A DNA stretch of 64,000 nucleotides, taken from Paraburkholderia antibiotica (lineage in GTDB: Bacteria > Pseudomonadota > Gammaproteobacteria > Burkholderiales > Burkholderiaceae). The translations under genes and the position numbers were made by a program. The DNA lies in the NCBI RefSeq assembly GCF_012927125.1, contig NZ_JABBFZ010000019.1, positions 62,001-126,000 on the forward strand, written 5' to 3'. The notes beneath the pieces were generated by a model, which worked only from the letters and a program-made list of their open reading frames with translations, searched no databases and was not told the DNA's origin. This document shows positions 50,706-59,420 of this stretch, in pieces (positions within the stretch are counted from its first letter, which is position 1; each line of letters begins with the position of its first letter).

Positions 50706-51050
50706 CTAGCTGTGGGTTGCGCCGTCGTCGCCGTCATCTTCACCGACGACCCCGAACTCGGCCGTCGTCTTCACGTAGAACAGATGGAGTTGCTCGGCGC
50801 GCAGCCGGTCGAACAGCCGGCTGGCTTCGTCGTCCGTCACCGCCATCACGACGGACAGCGGCTGATCCGCGAGCTCGAAGAAATGCGCGGAATGGATCCG
50901 ATGATGCTGGCCGATGCCTTCGCAAGCCGGAATCACGGTCGCGCCGCGCAGACCGAGTTCGCTCGCGAGCCGCACAAGCCAATCGGCGAGCGGCTTGCCA
51001 TGATGGCTGCGTCCCTGCTGGGTGAAGAACGTGAGCTGATAGCCGTGCAT
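50706..51050 (-). CDS. DUF190 (PII-like) protein
   Basis: A 114-residue DUF190 protein: HGYQLTFFTQQ at the start, HHGKPLADWLVRLASELGLRG, GIGQHHRIHSAHFFELADQP and SVVMAVTD are the family pattern. DUF190 proteins have a PII-like ferredoxin fold and often accompany fluoride channels (CrcB), but no crcB gene lies in this window. The acidic C-terminal tail is short. ATG 51050 has a strong GAGGAGG ribosome site. Ligand and partner are unknown. Confidence 0.83.
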   Translation of the reverse strand: MHGYQLTFFTQQGRSHHGKPLADWLVRLASELGLRGATVIPACEGIGQHHRIHSAHFFELADQPLSVVMAVTDDEASRLFDRLRAEQLHLFYVKTTAEFGVVGEDDGDDGATHS

Positions 51051-51416
51051 GTCGGTGCCTCCTCAATGCGGGCTGCGCCGGAAATCGCTCGACGCGTGGC
51101 ATCGACGGCCGCTTTCCTCACATTGCGCCGTCCCGTTTGGTTATTGCCGTAAGCGGCAACGTGCGGTGCAGCGGAGCTGCCGCGAAGTGCGCCAGCGGAA
51201 AGGCGCCCAAGCTCATGGACTAATCGCTTTCCGTTGCGGGACGGGTATGAGACAAGTGTAGGTGGCCAGTTGCCCGAGTGCCAGCGGGGCTCCAGCGGGT
51301 GCCTGCGAGCCAGATCGAGGCAGGCCGACGCCTCCTTGCCCTGAGCGGCGAAACAAATGCCGCCCGCCCCACCAGCGCCCCATCCCCCATCCCCCATCAC
51401 CGGATTGCCGTTACTG
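51051..51416. other. Intergenic region between DUF190 and binding-protein genes
   Basis: 366 bases on which I see no gene. It holds a short direct repeat of CATCCCC near 51388-51403 and should contain the DUF190 promoter and the 3' end of the binding-protein transcript. No riboswitch-like fold was recognised. Confidence 0.5.
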
Positions 51417-52199
51417 TTACTGCCCGTACACGTCGAAATCGAAATATTTCTTCGCAATGCGGTCGTAAGTGCCGTCCGCGCGCATATCGGCAATCGCCTT
51501 GTCGATTTTGGCTTGCAGATCGGTATCTTCTTTACGCAATCCGATTGCAGTCCCGCTGCCAAGCGTCTTCGCGTCGTAAAGCGGATTGCCGGCAAATGCG
51601 AAATCCTTCCCGCGCGGCGTGCTCAAAAAGCCTTTTTCCGCCTGCACGGCGTTTTGCAACGACGCATCGATGCGACCGGCAAGCAAATCCGAATAGACCA
51701 GATCCTGATCCTGATAAGGCACGATCACGGCGCCGGCCGGCTCCCAATAGGTTTTCGCATAGGTTTCCTGAATCGAGCCCTGCTCGACGCCGATGCGCTT
51801 GCCCTTCAGCGCGGCGGGCGTCGGCTCGATCGGCGAACCCTGCTTCGCGACCAGACGCGTCGGAATGCGGAACACCTTCGACGAAAACCCGATCTGCGCC
51901 TGACGTGCAGGCGTCATCGACATCGTCGACAGCACGCCGTCGAATTTGCGGCCCTTTAGCGCGGGAATCATGCCGTCAAACGAATTCTCGACCCATACGC
52001 ATTTCGCGTTCAGACGCCGGCAAATCTCATTGCCGAGATCGATGTCGAAGCCGACCAGCTTGCCGTCGGCGGCTTTCGATTCGAACGGCGGATAACTCGC
52101 GTCAACGCCAAAGCGCACCGTCGACCAGTCCTTGGCAATTGCACTGCCGGACGCTACGGCAAAAAGCGCAATCGTCAGGGTTGCCAGCATGGCTTTCAT
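51417..52199 (-). CDS. Periplasmic amino-acid-binding protein (ArgT/HisJ-like)
   Basis: A 260-residue family 3 solute-binding protein with a signal peptide (MKAMLATLTIALFAVASGSAIA). The mature part has VRFGVDASYPPFESKAADGK, GFDIDLGNEICRRL, WVENSFDGMIPALKGRKFDG and STMSMTPAR, the close pattern of lysine/arginine/ornithine and histidine receptors, including the SMTxxR arginine that binds the ligand carboxylate. ATG 52199 has AAAGGAG five bases upstream. No permease or ATPase lies next to it, so it must work with a transporter encoded elsewhere. Confidence 0.92.
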   Translation of the reverse strand: MKAMLATLTIALFAVASGSAIAKDWSTVRFGVDASYPPFESKAADGKLVGFDIDLGNEICRRLNAKCVWVENSFDGMIPALKGRKFDGVLSTMSMTPARQAQIGFSSKVFRIPTRLVAKQGSPIEPTPAALKGKRIGVEQGSIQETYAKTYWEPAGAVIVPYQDQDLVYSDLLAGRIDASLQNAVQAEKGFLSTPRGKDFAFAGNPLYDAKTLGSGTAIGLRKEDTDLQAKIDKAIADMRADGTYDRIAKKYFDFDVYGQ

Positions 52200-52705
52200 T
52201 GTTGCTCCTTTACTCTTCTGAAGAAAAAACCGATCGCGCATCGCGCGCGAAACCCGACATTCGACCGTGATCCGCCTATCCGCACAAATTCATTAAAAAA
52301 ATCAATTCATGCGCGATACGCATAAGCTTACAAAGCGCATCGAGCCGGTTCAAACCTCCCTCCGGGCAATCGTTTAAACATCTTCAAAAGGCCACGGCGC
52401 GGCTGTTAAAGATTGAAAGCCGCCCCGCGCCGCTTCGACGATTCATGAAAAAATGAATTCCATCAATCAGGCCGATTTTCCCGCTGTATTCAATCGCGAT
52501 CTGATTTGACACAAAAAAGCGCTTTAGCGCGAAGAGACCAGACTTTTCGATGAATGGGTGCCGCGCAACAACAGACTCAACAACAGATTTACGCACCCGC
52601 TTCATTGAAAAAAAATCCAATCAATCTAATTCATTTAATCGACGTCAGGCAATCGGAAATCACCACACGATTTCCGATATCGCTGAAACGCGGAAGGAGC
52701 ATCGC
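52200..52705. other. AT-richer intergenic region before the OmpA-like lipoprotein
   Basis: About 500 bases between divergent genes, clearly less GC-rich than the neighbourhood. It must carry promoters for both. An in-frame extension of the OmpA-like gene runs back to 52550 but has no signal-peptide logic. I see no separate gene. Confidence 0.5.
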
Positions 52706-53395
52706 ATGGTCAAGGCACTCACCGCCGCGGTAGTATTGGCCGGGCTCGGACTCGCCGGATGTCAGTCCTCGTCGGGGCTGACCTATAGCCTCCACAGCGT
52801 GCAGCTCGATAACGGCCAGCACGCGTACCGAGTCACCTGTCTCGGCTTGCTCGAAGACGGTGCGACCTGCCGCCGCGAAGCGGAGCGCATCTGCGAGAAA
52901 GACGGCGGCCAGCTGCATGTGCTGGAAGGCATCTCGCCGGTCGGTCACACGGCCCAGAAGGATCAGCGCGAGTTGCTGTTCCAGTGCGGTACGCCCGAGC
53001 AGCCCGCCGCGGCAGCACCGGCCGCACCGGTGGTCGCACCCGTGCCGAAGACCCAGCAACTGTCGCTCGCCGGCGATGCGACTTTCGACACCGCACAAGC
53101 AACGCTGCGACCGGCCGCGACGCAGCAACTCGACAAGCTGATCGCCAACTCGGCCGGCGTCACGATCGACACGGTCGTGATCAAAGGCTACACCGACTCG
53201 CGCGGCTCCACTACGCAGAATCTCGACCTGTCGCAACGACGCGCGCAGACCGTCGCGCACTACCTCGACGCGCACGGACTGCGGGCCCATCGCTACGACG
53301 TGCACGGTTACGGCGACGCGCAGCCGGTCGCCAGCAATGCGACGGCGCAGGGACGCGCGCAGAACCGGCGTGTAGAAATCCTGATCAATCAGTAG
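52706..53395 (+). CDS. OmpA-family lipoprotein
   Basis: A 229-residue lipoprotein. The lipobox LAGC puts the lipidated Cys at 19. The first mature half (about 25-95) has four cysteines (TCLGLL, TCRREAERIC, FQC), probably disulphide-bonded, then an Ala/Pro-rich linker. The C-terminal OmpA domain (about 112-229) carries the peptidoglycan-binding pattern VVIKGYTDSRGSTTQNLDLS, with QRRAQTVAHYL and NRRVEILI. It would tie the outer membrane to peptidoglycan. ATG 52706 has AAGGAG six bases upstream. A hairpin terminator follows. Confidence 0.9.
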   Translation: MVKALTAAVVLAGLGLAGCQSSSGLTYSLHSVQLDNGQHAYRVTCLGLLEDGATCRREAERICEKDGGQLHVLEGISPVGHTAQKDQRELLFQCGTPEQPAAAAPAAPVVAPVPKTQQLSLAGDATFDTAQATLRPAATQQLDKLIANSAGVTIDTVVIKGYTDSRGSTTQNLDLSQRRAQTVAHYLDAHGLRAHRYDVHGYGDAQPVASNATAQGRAQNRRVEILINQ

Positions 53396-53468
53396 ACGCC
53401 GCGTTCATTTCTGCACATGCGGTCTGACCGTACTGCACATTTGACCGCGCCTGCGCTCCACTATTCCG

Positions 53469-53491
53469 AGGCCGCCGAAAGGCGGCCTTTT
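53469..53491 (+). terminator. Rho-independent terminator of the OmpA-like gene
   Basis: A-GGCCGCC (53469-53476) pairs with GGCGGCC-T (53481-53488) over a GAAA tetraloop, followed by TTTT. Located 74 bases past the stop. Confidence 0.85.
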
Positions 53492-53655
53492 CACATTTCC
53501 ACACCCACGAGCGCATCCACACTCGCAGCGGCCACGCGTCATATCAATGCGCACACGGTCTTTTTTATTCACACGGTTTTCTTTCTATCCGGCAAGCTTA
53601 TTCGACGACGCATTTAAATCTTTTTCGTGACCATCAATGAACCACCGCCCGCCGG

Positions 53656-53684
53656 TTGATTTGCCTTAAATTGTCACTTAGAAT
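53656..53684 (+). promoter_or_regulatory. Sigma-70 promoter of the antiporter operon
   Basis: TTGATT at 53656-53661 and TAGAAT at 53679-53684 with 17-base spacing, 33 bases before the first gene of the operon. Confidence 0.6.
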
Positions 53685-53716
53685 TTTCGCCAAGGCCTCT
53701 TTCAGGAACTGATGAC

Positions 53717-54244
53717 GTGGCTTCGAACAACGGAAAACCGGTGTCGTCGTTGGTTCCTCGAGGGTTGTTCGGCCTCTGGGTCGTCCTGTTCGTCATCTGG
53801 ATGATCGCCAACGCATCGCTTGCCATCGAACCCGCGCTGGTCGGTCTCGTCATCACCTTCGTCATCGCCCATATCTTCGTGTCGTCCAGCGAGGCCTGGC
53901 AGCGCCTGCGTCTAACACCGCGCGCGCTTTATCATTTCGTCGCCTATAGCGCCACCTTCGTCGTCGAACTCGCGCGCGCCAATCTGAACATGATGGCGTA
54001 CGTGTACTCGCCGCATATCGACATCAAGCCCGGCATCATCAAGGTGCGCACTCGCCTCCAATCGCCGCTCGGCCGCCTCGCGCTCGCCAATTCGATTGCG
54101 CTCACGCCCGGCTCGCTCGTGATGGACATTCGCGACGACGTGCTGTTCATTCACTGGCTCGACGTCAAGACCACCGATATCGACGAAGCCACGCAGGCAC
54201 TCGTCACGCCGTTCGAAAAGCATCTGGAGAAAATCTTTGGCTGA
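53717..54244 (+). CDS. Mrp/Mnh-type cation:proton antiporter subunit E
   Basis: A 175-residue MnhE/MrpE subunit. Two to three N-terminal transmembrane helices (about 10-50 and 73-95) are followed by a soluble part with VKVRTRLQSPLGRLALANSIALTPGSLVMDI-type sequence, the family hallmark (split here: SPLGRLALANSIALTPGSL). It starts with GTG 53717 behind AGGA and is the first gene of a seven-gene operon. In Mrp complexes MrpE is needed for assembly and full antiport, exporting Na+ or another monovalent cation at the expense of the proton gradient. Confidence 0.92.
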   Translation: MASNNGKPVSSLVPRGLFGLWVVLFVIWMIANASLAIEPALVGLVITFVIAHIFVSSSEAWQRLRLTPRALYHFVAYSATFVVELARANLNMMAYVYSPHIDIKPGIIKVRTRLQSPLGRLALANSIALTPGSLVMDIRDDVLFIHWLDVKTTDIDEATQALVTPFEKHLEKIFG

Positions 54245-54497
54245 GGTCATGCTCCGGATAGCCGCCGCGCTGATCTTCTTCGCGATCCTGTTCGGCGTAA
54301 TCCGGCTCGTGATCGGCAAGACGCTCGTCGACCGCATCGTCGCGATCGACATGCTGACGGTCATCTCGCTGTCGCTGATCGCGCTGTACGCGCAGATCTC
54401 CGGCCGCTTCGTCTATATCGACGTCGCGCTGGTCTACGGACTGCTTAGCTTTCTCGCGGTGCTCGCGGTTGCGCGCTTTCTCGAAAGGGGGTTGTGA
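54237..54497 (+). CDS. Antiporter subunit F (MnhF/MrpF)
   Basis: An 86-residue membrane protein with three helices. GVIRLVIGKTLVDRIVAIDMLT is the family motif (usually R-x-x-x-G-P-x-x-x-D-R). The TTG at 54237 has GGAG seven bases upstream and overlaps the previous gene by eight bases; ATG 54249 is the alternative start. MrpF-type subunits lie in the small-subunit part of the complex. Confidence 0.88.
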   Translation: MAEVMLRIAAALIFFAILFGVIRLVIGKTLVDRIVAIDMLTVISLSLIALYAQISGRFVYIDVALVYGLLSFLAVLAVARFLERGL

Positions 54498-54500
54498 GCG

Positions 54501-54743
54501 ATGCTCGAACTGCTCCTGCTGCTGATGTGCGCCAGCATCCTCGTGAGCGGCGTGCTGGCCGTGTTCCTGAAGAACCTGATGGCCGCGATGGTGAGCTCCG
54601 GACTCGCGAGCCTGTTCGCCGCGGTCGCGTTCCTGCTGCTCGCCGCGCCCGACGTCGCAATGGCGGAGGCCGCGATCGGTTCGGGACTCGCGACCTTCAT
54701 CTTTCTGTACGCGATCCGTAAAACCGGCTATCAGAAGGGTTAG
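54501..54743 (+). CDS. DUF4040/MbhD-like antiporter subunit (MrpA C-terminal module)
   Basis: An 80-residue protein with three helices; AVFLKNLMAAMVSSGLASLF and APDVAMAEAAIGSGLATFIF are the DUF4040/MbhD pattern. In most Mrp systems this module is fused to the end of the MrpA subunit, but here it is free, as in archaeal Mbh membrane-bound hydrogenase operons. The conserved D-x-A-x-x-E-A-x-x-G is thought to be part of the ion or proton path. Three bases separate it from each neighbour. Confidence 0.85.
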   Translation: MLELLLLLMCASILVSGVLAVFLKNLMAAMVSSGLASLFAAVAFLLLAAPDVAMAEAAIGSGLATFIFLYAIRKTGYQKG

Positions 54744-54746
54744 CGC

Positions 54747-55091
54747 ATGTTCGAGCTGATCGGCAGCGTATTCATCCTGGTGGGCGCGGTCTTTCTGTTC
54801 TCCGCCGGCCTCGGCCTGCTGCGCATGCCGGATGCCTACACGCGCATCCAGGCCGGGACCAAGGCGTCGACGCTCGGCAATATGCTGGTGCTCGTCGGCC
54901 TTGCGTTCTATCACCCGAGCTGGACGTTCCGGCTGATCCTGCTGATCTATTTCGTGCTGGTGACCAACCCGGTTTCGTCGCATGCGTTGTCGCGCGCGGC
55001 CTGGCTGATCCGCACGCCGATGACGTCCTCCACCGTCGTCGACGCGCTCGCCGACGAAGACGAACCCTCCACGCGAGAGGCGAAATCATGA
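54747..55091 (+). CDS. Antiporter subunit G (MnhG/MrpG)
   Basis: A 114-residue three-helix subunit. The signature GLLRMPDAYTRIQAGTKAST and LGNMLVLVGL is unmistakable for MnhG/PhaG. The cytoplasmic tail of about 30 residues is acidic. The stop overlaps the next start by four bases (ATGA). Confidence 0.92.
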   Translation: MFELIGSVFILVGAVFLFSAGLGLLRMPDAYTRIQAGTKASTLGNMLVLVGLAFYHPSWTFRLILLIYFVLVTNPVSSHALSRAAWLIRTPMTSSTVVDALADEDEPSTREAKS

Positions 55092-55828
55092 TGCGTCGCG
55101 CGGCCGCCCTGCTGACGGTGCTACTGTTCGCGGTGGTGTTCTGGCGGCTCGTCGGCGGTTATGCGCAGTTGGAGGCGCTGCGGCCGCTCGCCGAATACTA
55201 CGTGACCCGAGGGCCGTTCGAACTCGGCGCGCCGAACATCGTGACCGGCATCCTGATCACCTATCGCGGCTTCGACACGCTCGGCGAAGTCGCGGTGCTG
55301 TTCATGGTCGCGGCGAGCGTCGGCGTACTGCTCAAGGAGGAAAGCAACGCGGCGAACGTGGCTAACGAAGCCGACAAGATCGACAAAACCGACGCAGCAG
55401 ACGCAGGCGAAGCCGCACCCACGCGCCGCGCGGCCGGCGAAATCGTGCAGACAGGCAAACAGGTGCTGCTGCCGATGATCTTCACCTTCGGCGCATACGT
55501 GATCGTCAACGGCCACCTGTCGGCCGGCGGCGGCTTCCAGGGCGGCGCGATCGTCGCGTCCGGCGTGATGCTGATGCTGCTCGCGCGGCCTCGCTCGACG
55601 CTGAACGTCGCGCTGCTGAGCGTCGTCGAGTCGCTGGCCGGCGTGATCTACGTGTGCATCGGCCTGCTCGGCCTCGCGCTCGCGGGCGGCTTTCTCGATC
55701 CGCGCTTCCTGCCGCGCGGCGAGTTCGGCGCGTTCTTCAGCGCCGGCGCCATTCCGCTGATTTCCGCGCTGCTCGGCATCAAGGTCGGCGCGGAACTGAG
55801 CGTCATCATCGACCGGTTCAGAAGCTGA
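55088..55828 (+). CDS. Antiporter subunit B with N-terminal MbhE-like part
   Basis: A 246-residue subunit with two parts. The N-terminal segment (about 1-85) has RGPFELGAPNIVTGILITYRG and FDTLGEVAVLF, the MbhE/MrpA-tail motif. After a linker rich in D, E, K and A (about 90-118) comes the MnhB domain with FGAYVIVNGHLSAGGGFQGG and VESLAGVIYVCIGL. Thus the C-terminal parts of a usual MrpA and MrpB are joined here. Translation is coupled to the G subunit by a four-base overlap. Confidence 0.88.
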   Translation: MMRRAAALLTVLLFAVVFWRLVGGYAQLEALRPLAEYYVTRGPFELGAPNIVTGILITYRGFDTLGEVAVLFMVAASVGVLLKEESNAANVANEADKIDKTDAADAGEAAPTRRAAGEIVQTGKQVLLPMIFTFGAYVIVNGHLSAGGGFQGGAIVASGVMLMLLARPRSTLNVALLSVVESLAGVIYVCIGLLGLALAGGFLDPRFLPRGEFGAFFSAGAIPLISALLGIKVGAELSVIIDRFRS

Positions 55829-55857
55829 ACCGCCTGCATGGGATCGGAGAACAACGC

Positions 55858-56232
55858 ATGAGCACAGGCCTTCCGGTTTCGACGATCCTGCTGATCACCG
55901 GCTTCTGCCTCGCGTTGATCGGTCTGTGGGGGATGCTGACCCACCGCAACATCTTGCGCATCATCATCGGCTTTGCGGTGGTCGACACGGGGCTGCACAT
56001 CGTGATGGTCGCGACCGGCTACATCACCGGCGGCACCGCGCCGATCGTCGATGCCGCGCTCAGCAAAAGCGCCGCCGCGCATCACGCGATCGATCCGATC
56101 CCGTCCGCGCTCGTCGTCACCGCGATCGTGATCGGGCTGTCGGTCACCGCGATCATGCTGTCGTTCGCGATCCGTCTTTACGCCGCTAAAAAGACGCTTT
56201 CCATCGACGCCTTCACCGAGTCGAAATGGTAA
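55858..56232 (+). CDS. Antiporter subunit C (MnhC/NuoK-like)
   Basis: A 124-residue three-helix subunit homologous to NuoK. GLWGMLTHRNILRIIIGFAVVD and the long hydrophobic SALVVTAIVIGLSVTAIMLSF after DPIPSALVVTAIVIG are the MnhC pattern. ATG 55858 has GGAG eight bases upstream. The stop overlaps the next gene by seven bases. Confidence 0.9.
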   Translation: MSTGLPVSTILLITGFCLALIGLWGMLTHRNILRIIIGFAVVDTGLHIVMVATGYITGGTAPIVDAALSKSAAAHHAIDPIPSALVVTAIVIGLSVTAIMLSFAIRLYAAKKTLSIDAFTESKW

Positions 56233-59200
56233 CCGCGCTCTTTCATCCACTCGCCATCTTCATTCTCGGGCTCGGCGGCGGCTTCGTCATTCCGCTGCTG
56301 TACCGGCTCGGCAAACCGTGGCTCACGCTCGGCTTTTTCGTCGCGCTGTGTGGCATCGTGCTGGTCTCCGGCGTGTCGTTCTACGGCCTGATCGACGGTG
56401 GCGACACGATCGAGATACTCACCGCCGGCGCGTTGCCGCCCGTCTCGATCAACCTGCGCTTCGGCCTGTGGGAAGGCTTTTTCACGTTCTGCGTGAACGT
56501 GGTCGCACTGCTCGGCGCGCTGCATCTGTGGGAACGCCTGCGCGGCAACTACGCGGCGCTGCTGCTATATCTGATCCTCGTGATGGGCATCGACGGCATG
56601 GTGATGACCCGCGACCTGTTCAACCTGTTCGTGTTTCTCGAGATCGTGTCGATCGCCACGTACGGGCTGTTCGGGCTCGACCGCACACCGGCCGCGCTGG
56701 CTGCCGCGTTCAAGTACATCATCGCGACGGTGATCGCGTCGACCCTGTTCCTGCTCGGCGCGGTGCTGCTCTATTACGTGAGCGGCACGCTGAACATCGA
56801 CGAACTATTGTCGGTACGCGACCAGCTCGGCGGCCCGATCGGTACCACCGCGGTGCTGCTGGTCTTCGCGAGCCTCGTGATCGAACTGAAGCCGTTCCCC
56901 GCCAACGGCTGGGGACTCGACGTCTACGAGACCGCGCCGAGCGGGGTCGCCGCGATGGTGTCGGTCGGCGTATCGGCCGGCGTGTTTTTCGCGCTGCTGA
57001 AGCTGCTACCGCTCTTCGACGCTCAACTGACGCTGCTCGCCGTGTCGGGCGGCGTGACCTTCCTGTTCTCGAATCTGCTGGCGCTGAAGCAATCGAAGCC
57101 GCAGCGTGTGCTCGGCTATTCGTCGATCGGGCAGATGGCGTTGCTGATGCTGTCGGTCGCGCTGCTGCGCCAGATCGGCGCGGACACCGCGATTCCACTC
57201 GTGATTGGCGGCCTTTTCGTCAACCATCTGTTCGCGAAAGCGGGGCTGTTCTGGCTGGCCGGCGTGGTGCGGCGTTACAGCGTCGAGCCGCGCGCGATCC
57301 TCTCGCACAACCCGTTGCTGATCGGCCTGCTCGGGCTCTTTATGGTCGCGATCGCCGGGCTGCCGCCCTTCCCCGGCTTCTGGGCGAAGTGGGAACTGGT
57401 GATGCGACTGACCGCCGCCGGCAAGCCGTACTGGATCGTGCTGATCCTGACCGGCTCGCTGCTCGAAGCGGGCTACATGTTCCGCTGGTTCGTGCGCGCG
57501 CTGCGTCCCGCCGACGATGAAACGCAAGTCCGCCCCGACTTCGTCGCGCTGCTGCCGCTCGTCGGCGTGGCATTGCTGCTGATCGCCGCGGCCTATGTGG
57601 CGGCCGCGCTCTCCGGTGTCGCGTCCGTGTGGCTCTTCTCGCCGCTCGCGGCGGGCGCGCTGTTCTACGCAGCCGATCGTCTGCCCGGACGCGTGAAGGG
57701 CGTGCTCGCGCTGCTCGCGATCGCGCTGATCGGCAGCCTGCTCGCCGAAGACACGACCGGCATCGCCGGACTCTTTAGCTGGCTGCTGCTGACCGGCAGC
57801 CTCGCGATCGCCGCCGCGAGCCTGTACCGCGATGACGTGCGCACCGGCTTCTATCCGATGCTGGTCGTGCTGACGCTGTCGATTCCCGCGCTGCTGCGTT
57901 CGTCGACGACGCTCGAATTCTTCTATAGCTGGGAGATCATCACGCTGTCGTCGTGCTTCCTGATCGCCAAGTGCCGCCGCGCGGGGCCGCACGTGCTGAC
58001 CTTCCTGCTGTTTTCGCTGCTGTCGGCGTTCTTCCTGCTCGCGGGTTTCGCGAACGTCGCGGCGATCGACGGCAGCATCGAACTCGCCGCGCTGATCCAC
58101 GCGGGACCGGAGGCGAACCGCGCGTTCGTGCTGCTGGCCACCGGCTTCCTGATCAAGGCCGGCGCGATCGGTGTGCACGTGTGGCTGCCGGGCGCGTACA
58201 CCGAGGCGGAAGACGACGTGACCGCGATGCTGTCGTCGGTGGTCAGCAAGGTCGCGATGTTTGGCCTCCTGACCGGCACCTATCTGACGATCCGCTCCGA
58301 AGTCGGCCTCGAACTCGCGCACGCGATGACATGGATCGGCATGCTCACCACGCTGTCCGGCGCACTGATGGCGCTGCGGCAGAACGACTTCAAACGGATG
58401 CTCGCGTTGTCGAGCATGAGCCAGATCGGCTACATCGTGACGGCGATCGGCCTGATGAGCCATCTCGGCTGGGTCACCGCGCTGTATCTGGTCGCCAATC
58501 ACATGCTGGTCAAAGGGATCCTGTTTCTCGCGCTGGCCGGCGTGATCCTGCGCACCGGCACACGCAATTTCGCCGACGTCGGCGGCCTCGCGCGCGAGAT
58601 GCCGTTCACTTTCGCGATGGTCGTGATCGCGCTCGTCTCGATGTCGGGCTTGCCGCCGCTGATGGGCTTCGGCGGCAAATGGCTGCTGCTGAGCGCGATG
58701 ACCGACAAGGGCTGGTACGGGCTCGCGGTCTGCGGACTGATTGCGACGTGCGCGGGCTTTCTGTATATGGTGCGCTTCGTCAACGGCATCTTCCTCCAGC
58801 CGCGTCCGCCACAGCAGGCGCCGGTGCGCGAAGCACCGATCATGCTGCTGGTACCGCAGTTCCTGCTGGTGCTCGGCATCGTGATCCTGTCGTTCTTCCC
58901 CAAGCTGCTGATCGAGCCGGTTTCGGCCGCGATCAATCCGCAGTTCGCGGCGACGCTCGTGTGGGGCGGCATGTCGCTCGAAAGCATTTACGGCTTCTGG
59001 AATCCGACGCCGGTCGTGATCGTCGTGCTGCTCGTCGCCGCGATCGCATTCGGGCTCGGCGTGCTGTACTACCGCAGCCGGCGCGGCAATGCGAAGGACG
59101 CGCCCGACTTCTACCACTTCTACCGGCCGCTGCTGAGCCGCACAGTGCCGCCGTTCGCGCAGACGTTCTGGCGCGGCACGTCGCACTTCGCGCTCGCTGC

Positions 59201-59321
59201 GGCGGCACGGATACGGCGCGTCTATACCGGCAACGGGCAGACTTACGCGCTGTATGTGCTGCTGTATTTTCTGGCGATCTATTTCGCGAGCACCGGGTTG
59301 AGCGCCGCGGGCACGCAGTAA
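56226..59321 (+). CDS. Double-module antiporter subunit (MrpD/NuoN-like fused twice)
   Basis: A 1031-residue polytopic protein made of two NuoL/M/N-type antiporter modules. Module 1 (about 1-470) has Glu139 in LFVFLEIVSIATYG and a lysine in VIELKPFPANGWGLD. Module 2 (about 500-990) has Glu570 in FFYSWEIITLSS and a lysine in FLIKAGAIGVHVWLPGAY. Each also has the broken-helix ALSSMSQIGYI or GYSSIGQMAL segment. Family members are normally 450-520 residues with one such module per chain, or an 800-970 residue MrpA with one module plus tails. ATG 56226. It ends the operon. It would form the proton- and cation-moving core. Confidence 0.9.
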   Translation: MVTALFHPLAIFILGLGGGFVIPLLYRLGKPWLTLGFFVALCGIVLVSGVSFYGLIDGGDTIEILTAGALPPVSINLRFGLWEGFFTFCVNVVALLGALHLWERLRGNYAALLLYLILVMGIDGMVMTRDLFNLFVFLEIVSIATYGLFGLDRTPAALAAAFKYIIATVIASTLFLLGAVLLYYVSGTLNIDELLSVRDQLGGPIGTTAVLLVFASLVIELKPFPANGWGLDVYETAPSGVAAMVSVGVSAGVFFALLKLLPLFDAQLTLLAVSGGVTFLFSNLLALKQSKPQRVLGYSSIGQMALLMLSVALLRQIGADTAIPLVIGGLFVNHLFAKAGLFWLAGVVRRYSVEPRAILSHNPLLIGLLGLFMVAIAGLPPFPGFWAKWELVMRLTAAGKPYWIVLILTGSLLEAGYMFRWFVRALRPADDETQVRPDFVALLPLVGVALLLIAAAYVAAALSGVASVWLFSPLAAGALFYAADRLPGRVKGVLALLAIALIGSLLAEDTTGIAGLFSWLLLTGSLAIAAASLYRDDVRTGFYPMLVVLTLSIPALLRSSTTLEFFYSWEIITLSSCFLIAKCRRAGPHVLTFLLFSLLSAFFLLAGFANVAAIDGSIELAALIHAGPEANRAFVLLATGFLIKAGAIGVHVWLPGAYTEAEDDVTAMLSSVVSKVAMFGLLTGTYLTIRSEVGLELAHAMTWIGMLTTLSGALMALRQNDFKRMLALSSMSQIGYIVTAIGLMSHLGWVTALYLVANHMLVKGILFLALAGVILRTGTRNFADVGGLAREMPFTFAMVVIALVSMSGLPPLMGFGGKWLLLSAMTDKGWYGLAVCGLIATCAGFLYMVRFVNGIFLQPRPPQQAPVREAPIMLLVPQFLLVLGIVILSFFPKLLIEPVSAAINPQFAATLVWGGMSLESIYGFWNPTPVVIVVLLVAAIAFGLGVLYYRSRRGNAKDAPDFYHFYRPLLSRTVPPFAQTFWRGTSHFALAAAARIRRVYTGNGQTYALYVLLYFLAIYFASTGLSAAGTQ

Positions 59322-59420
59322 AGCGAGTAAAGCGGGCTATGACGTGGCCGTTGCGTGGCGACTGTGCCGCTTATGTTCATGCGGCTGGTGTTTTGCTCAT
59401 GCATCCGCGTGTGCGTCCGC

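Larger units (their letters stand above)
53396..53716. other. Intergenic region with OmpA-like terminator and antiporter promoter
   Basis: 321 bases. It holds the terminator at 53469-53491, a direct repeat of CACACGGT (near 53551 and 53570), and the promoter at 53656-53684. No gene seen. Confidence 0.6.

Noticed and set aside
51051..51200. Possible fluoride riboswitch upstream of DUF190
   Set aside because: The conserved riboswitch sequence blocks are not present and there is no crcB gene nearby.
57006..59186. A 726-codon frame antisense to the double antiporter gene
   Set aside because: Product is rich in Gln/Arg/His/Asp with no hydrophobic core; the sense strand is a clear membrane protein.
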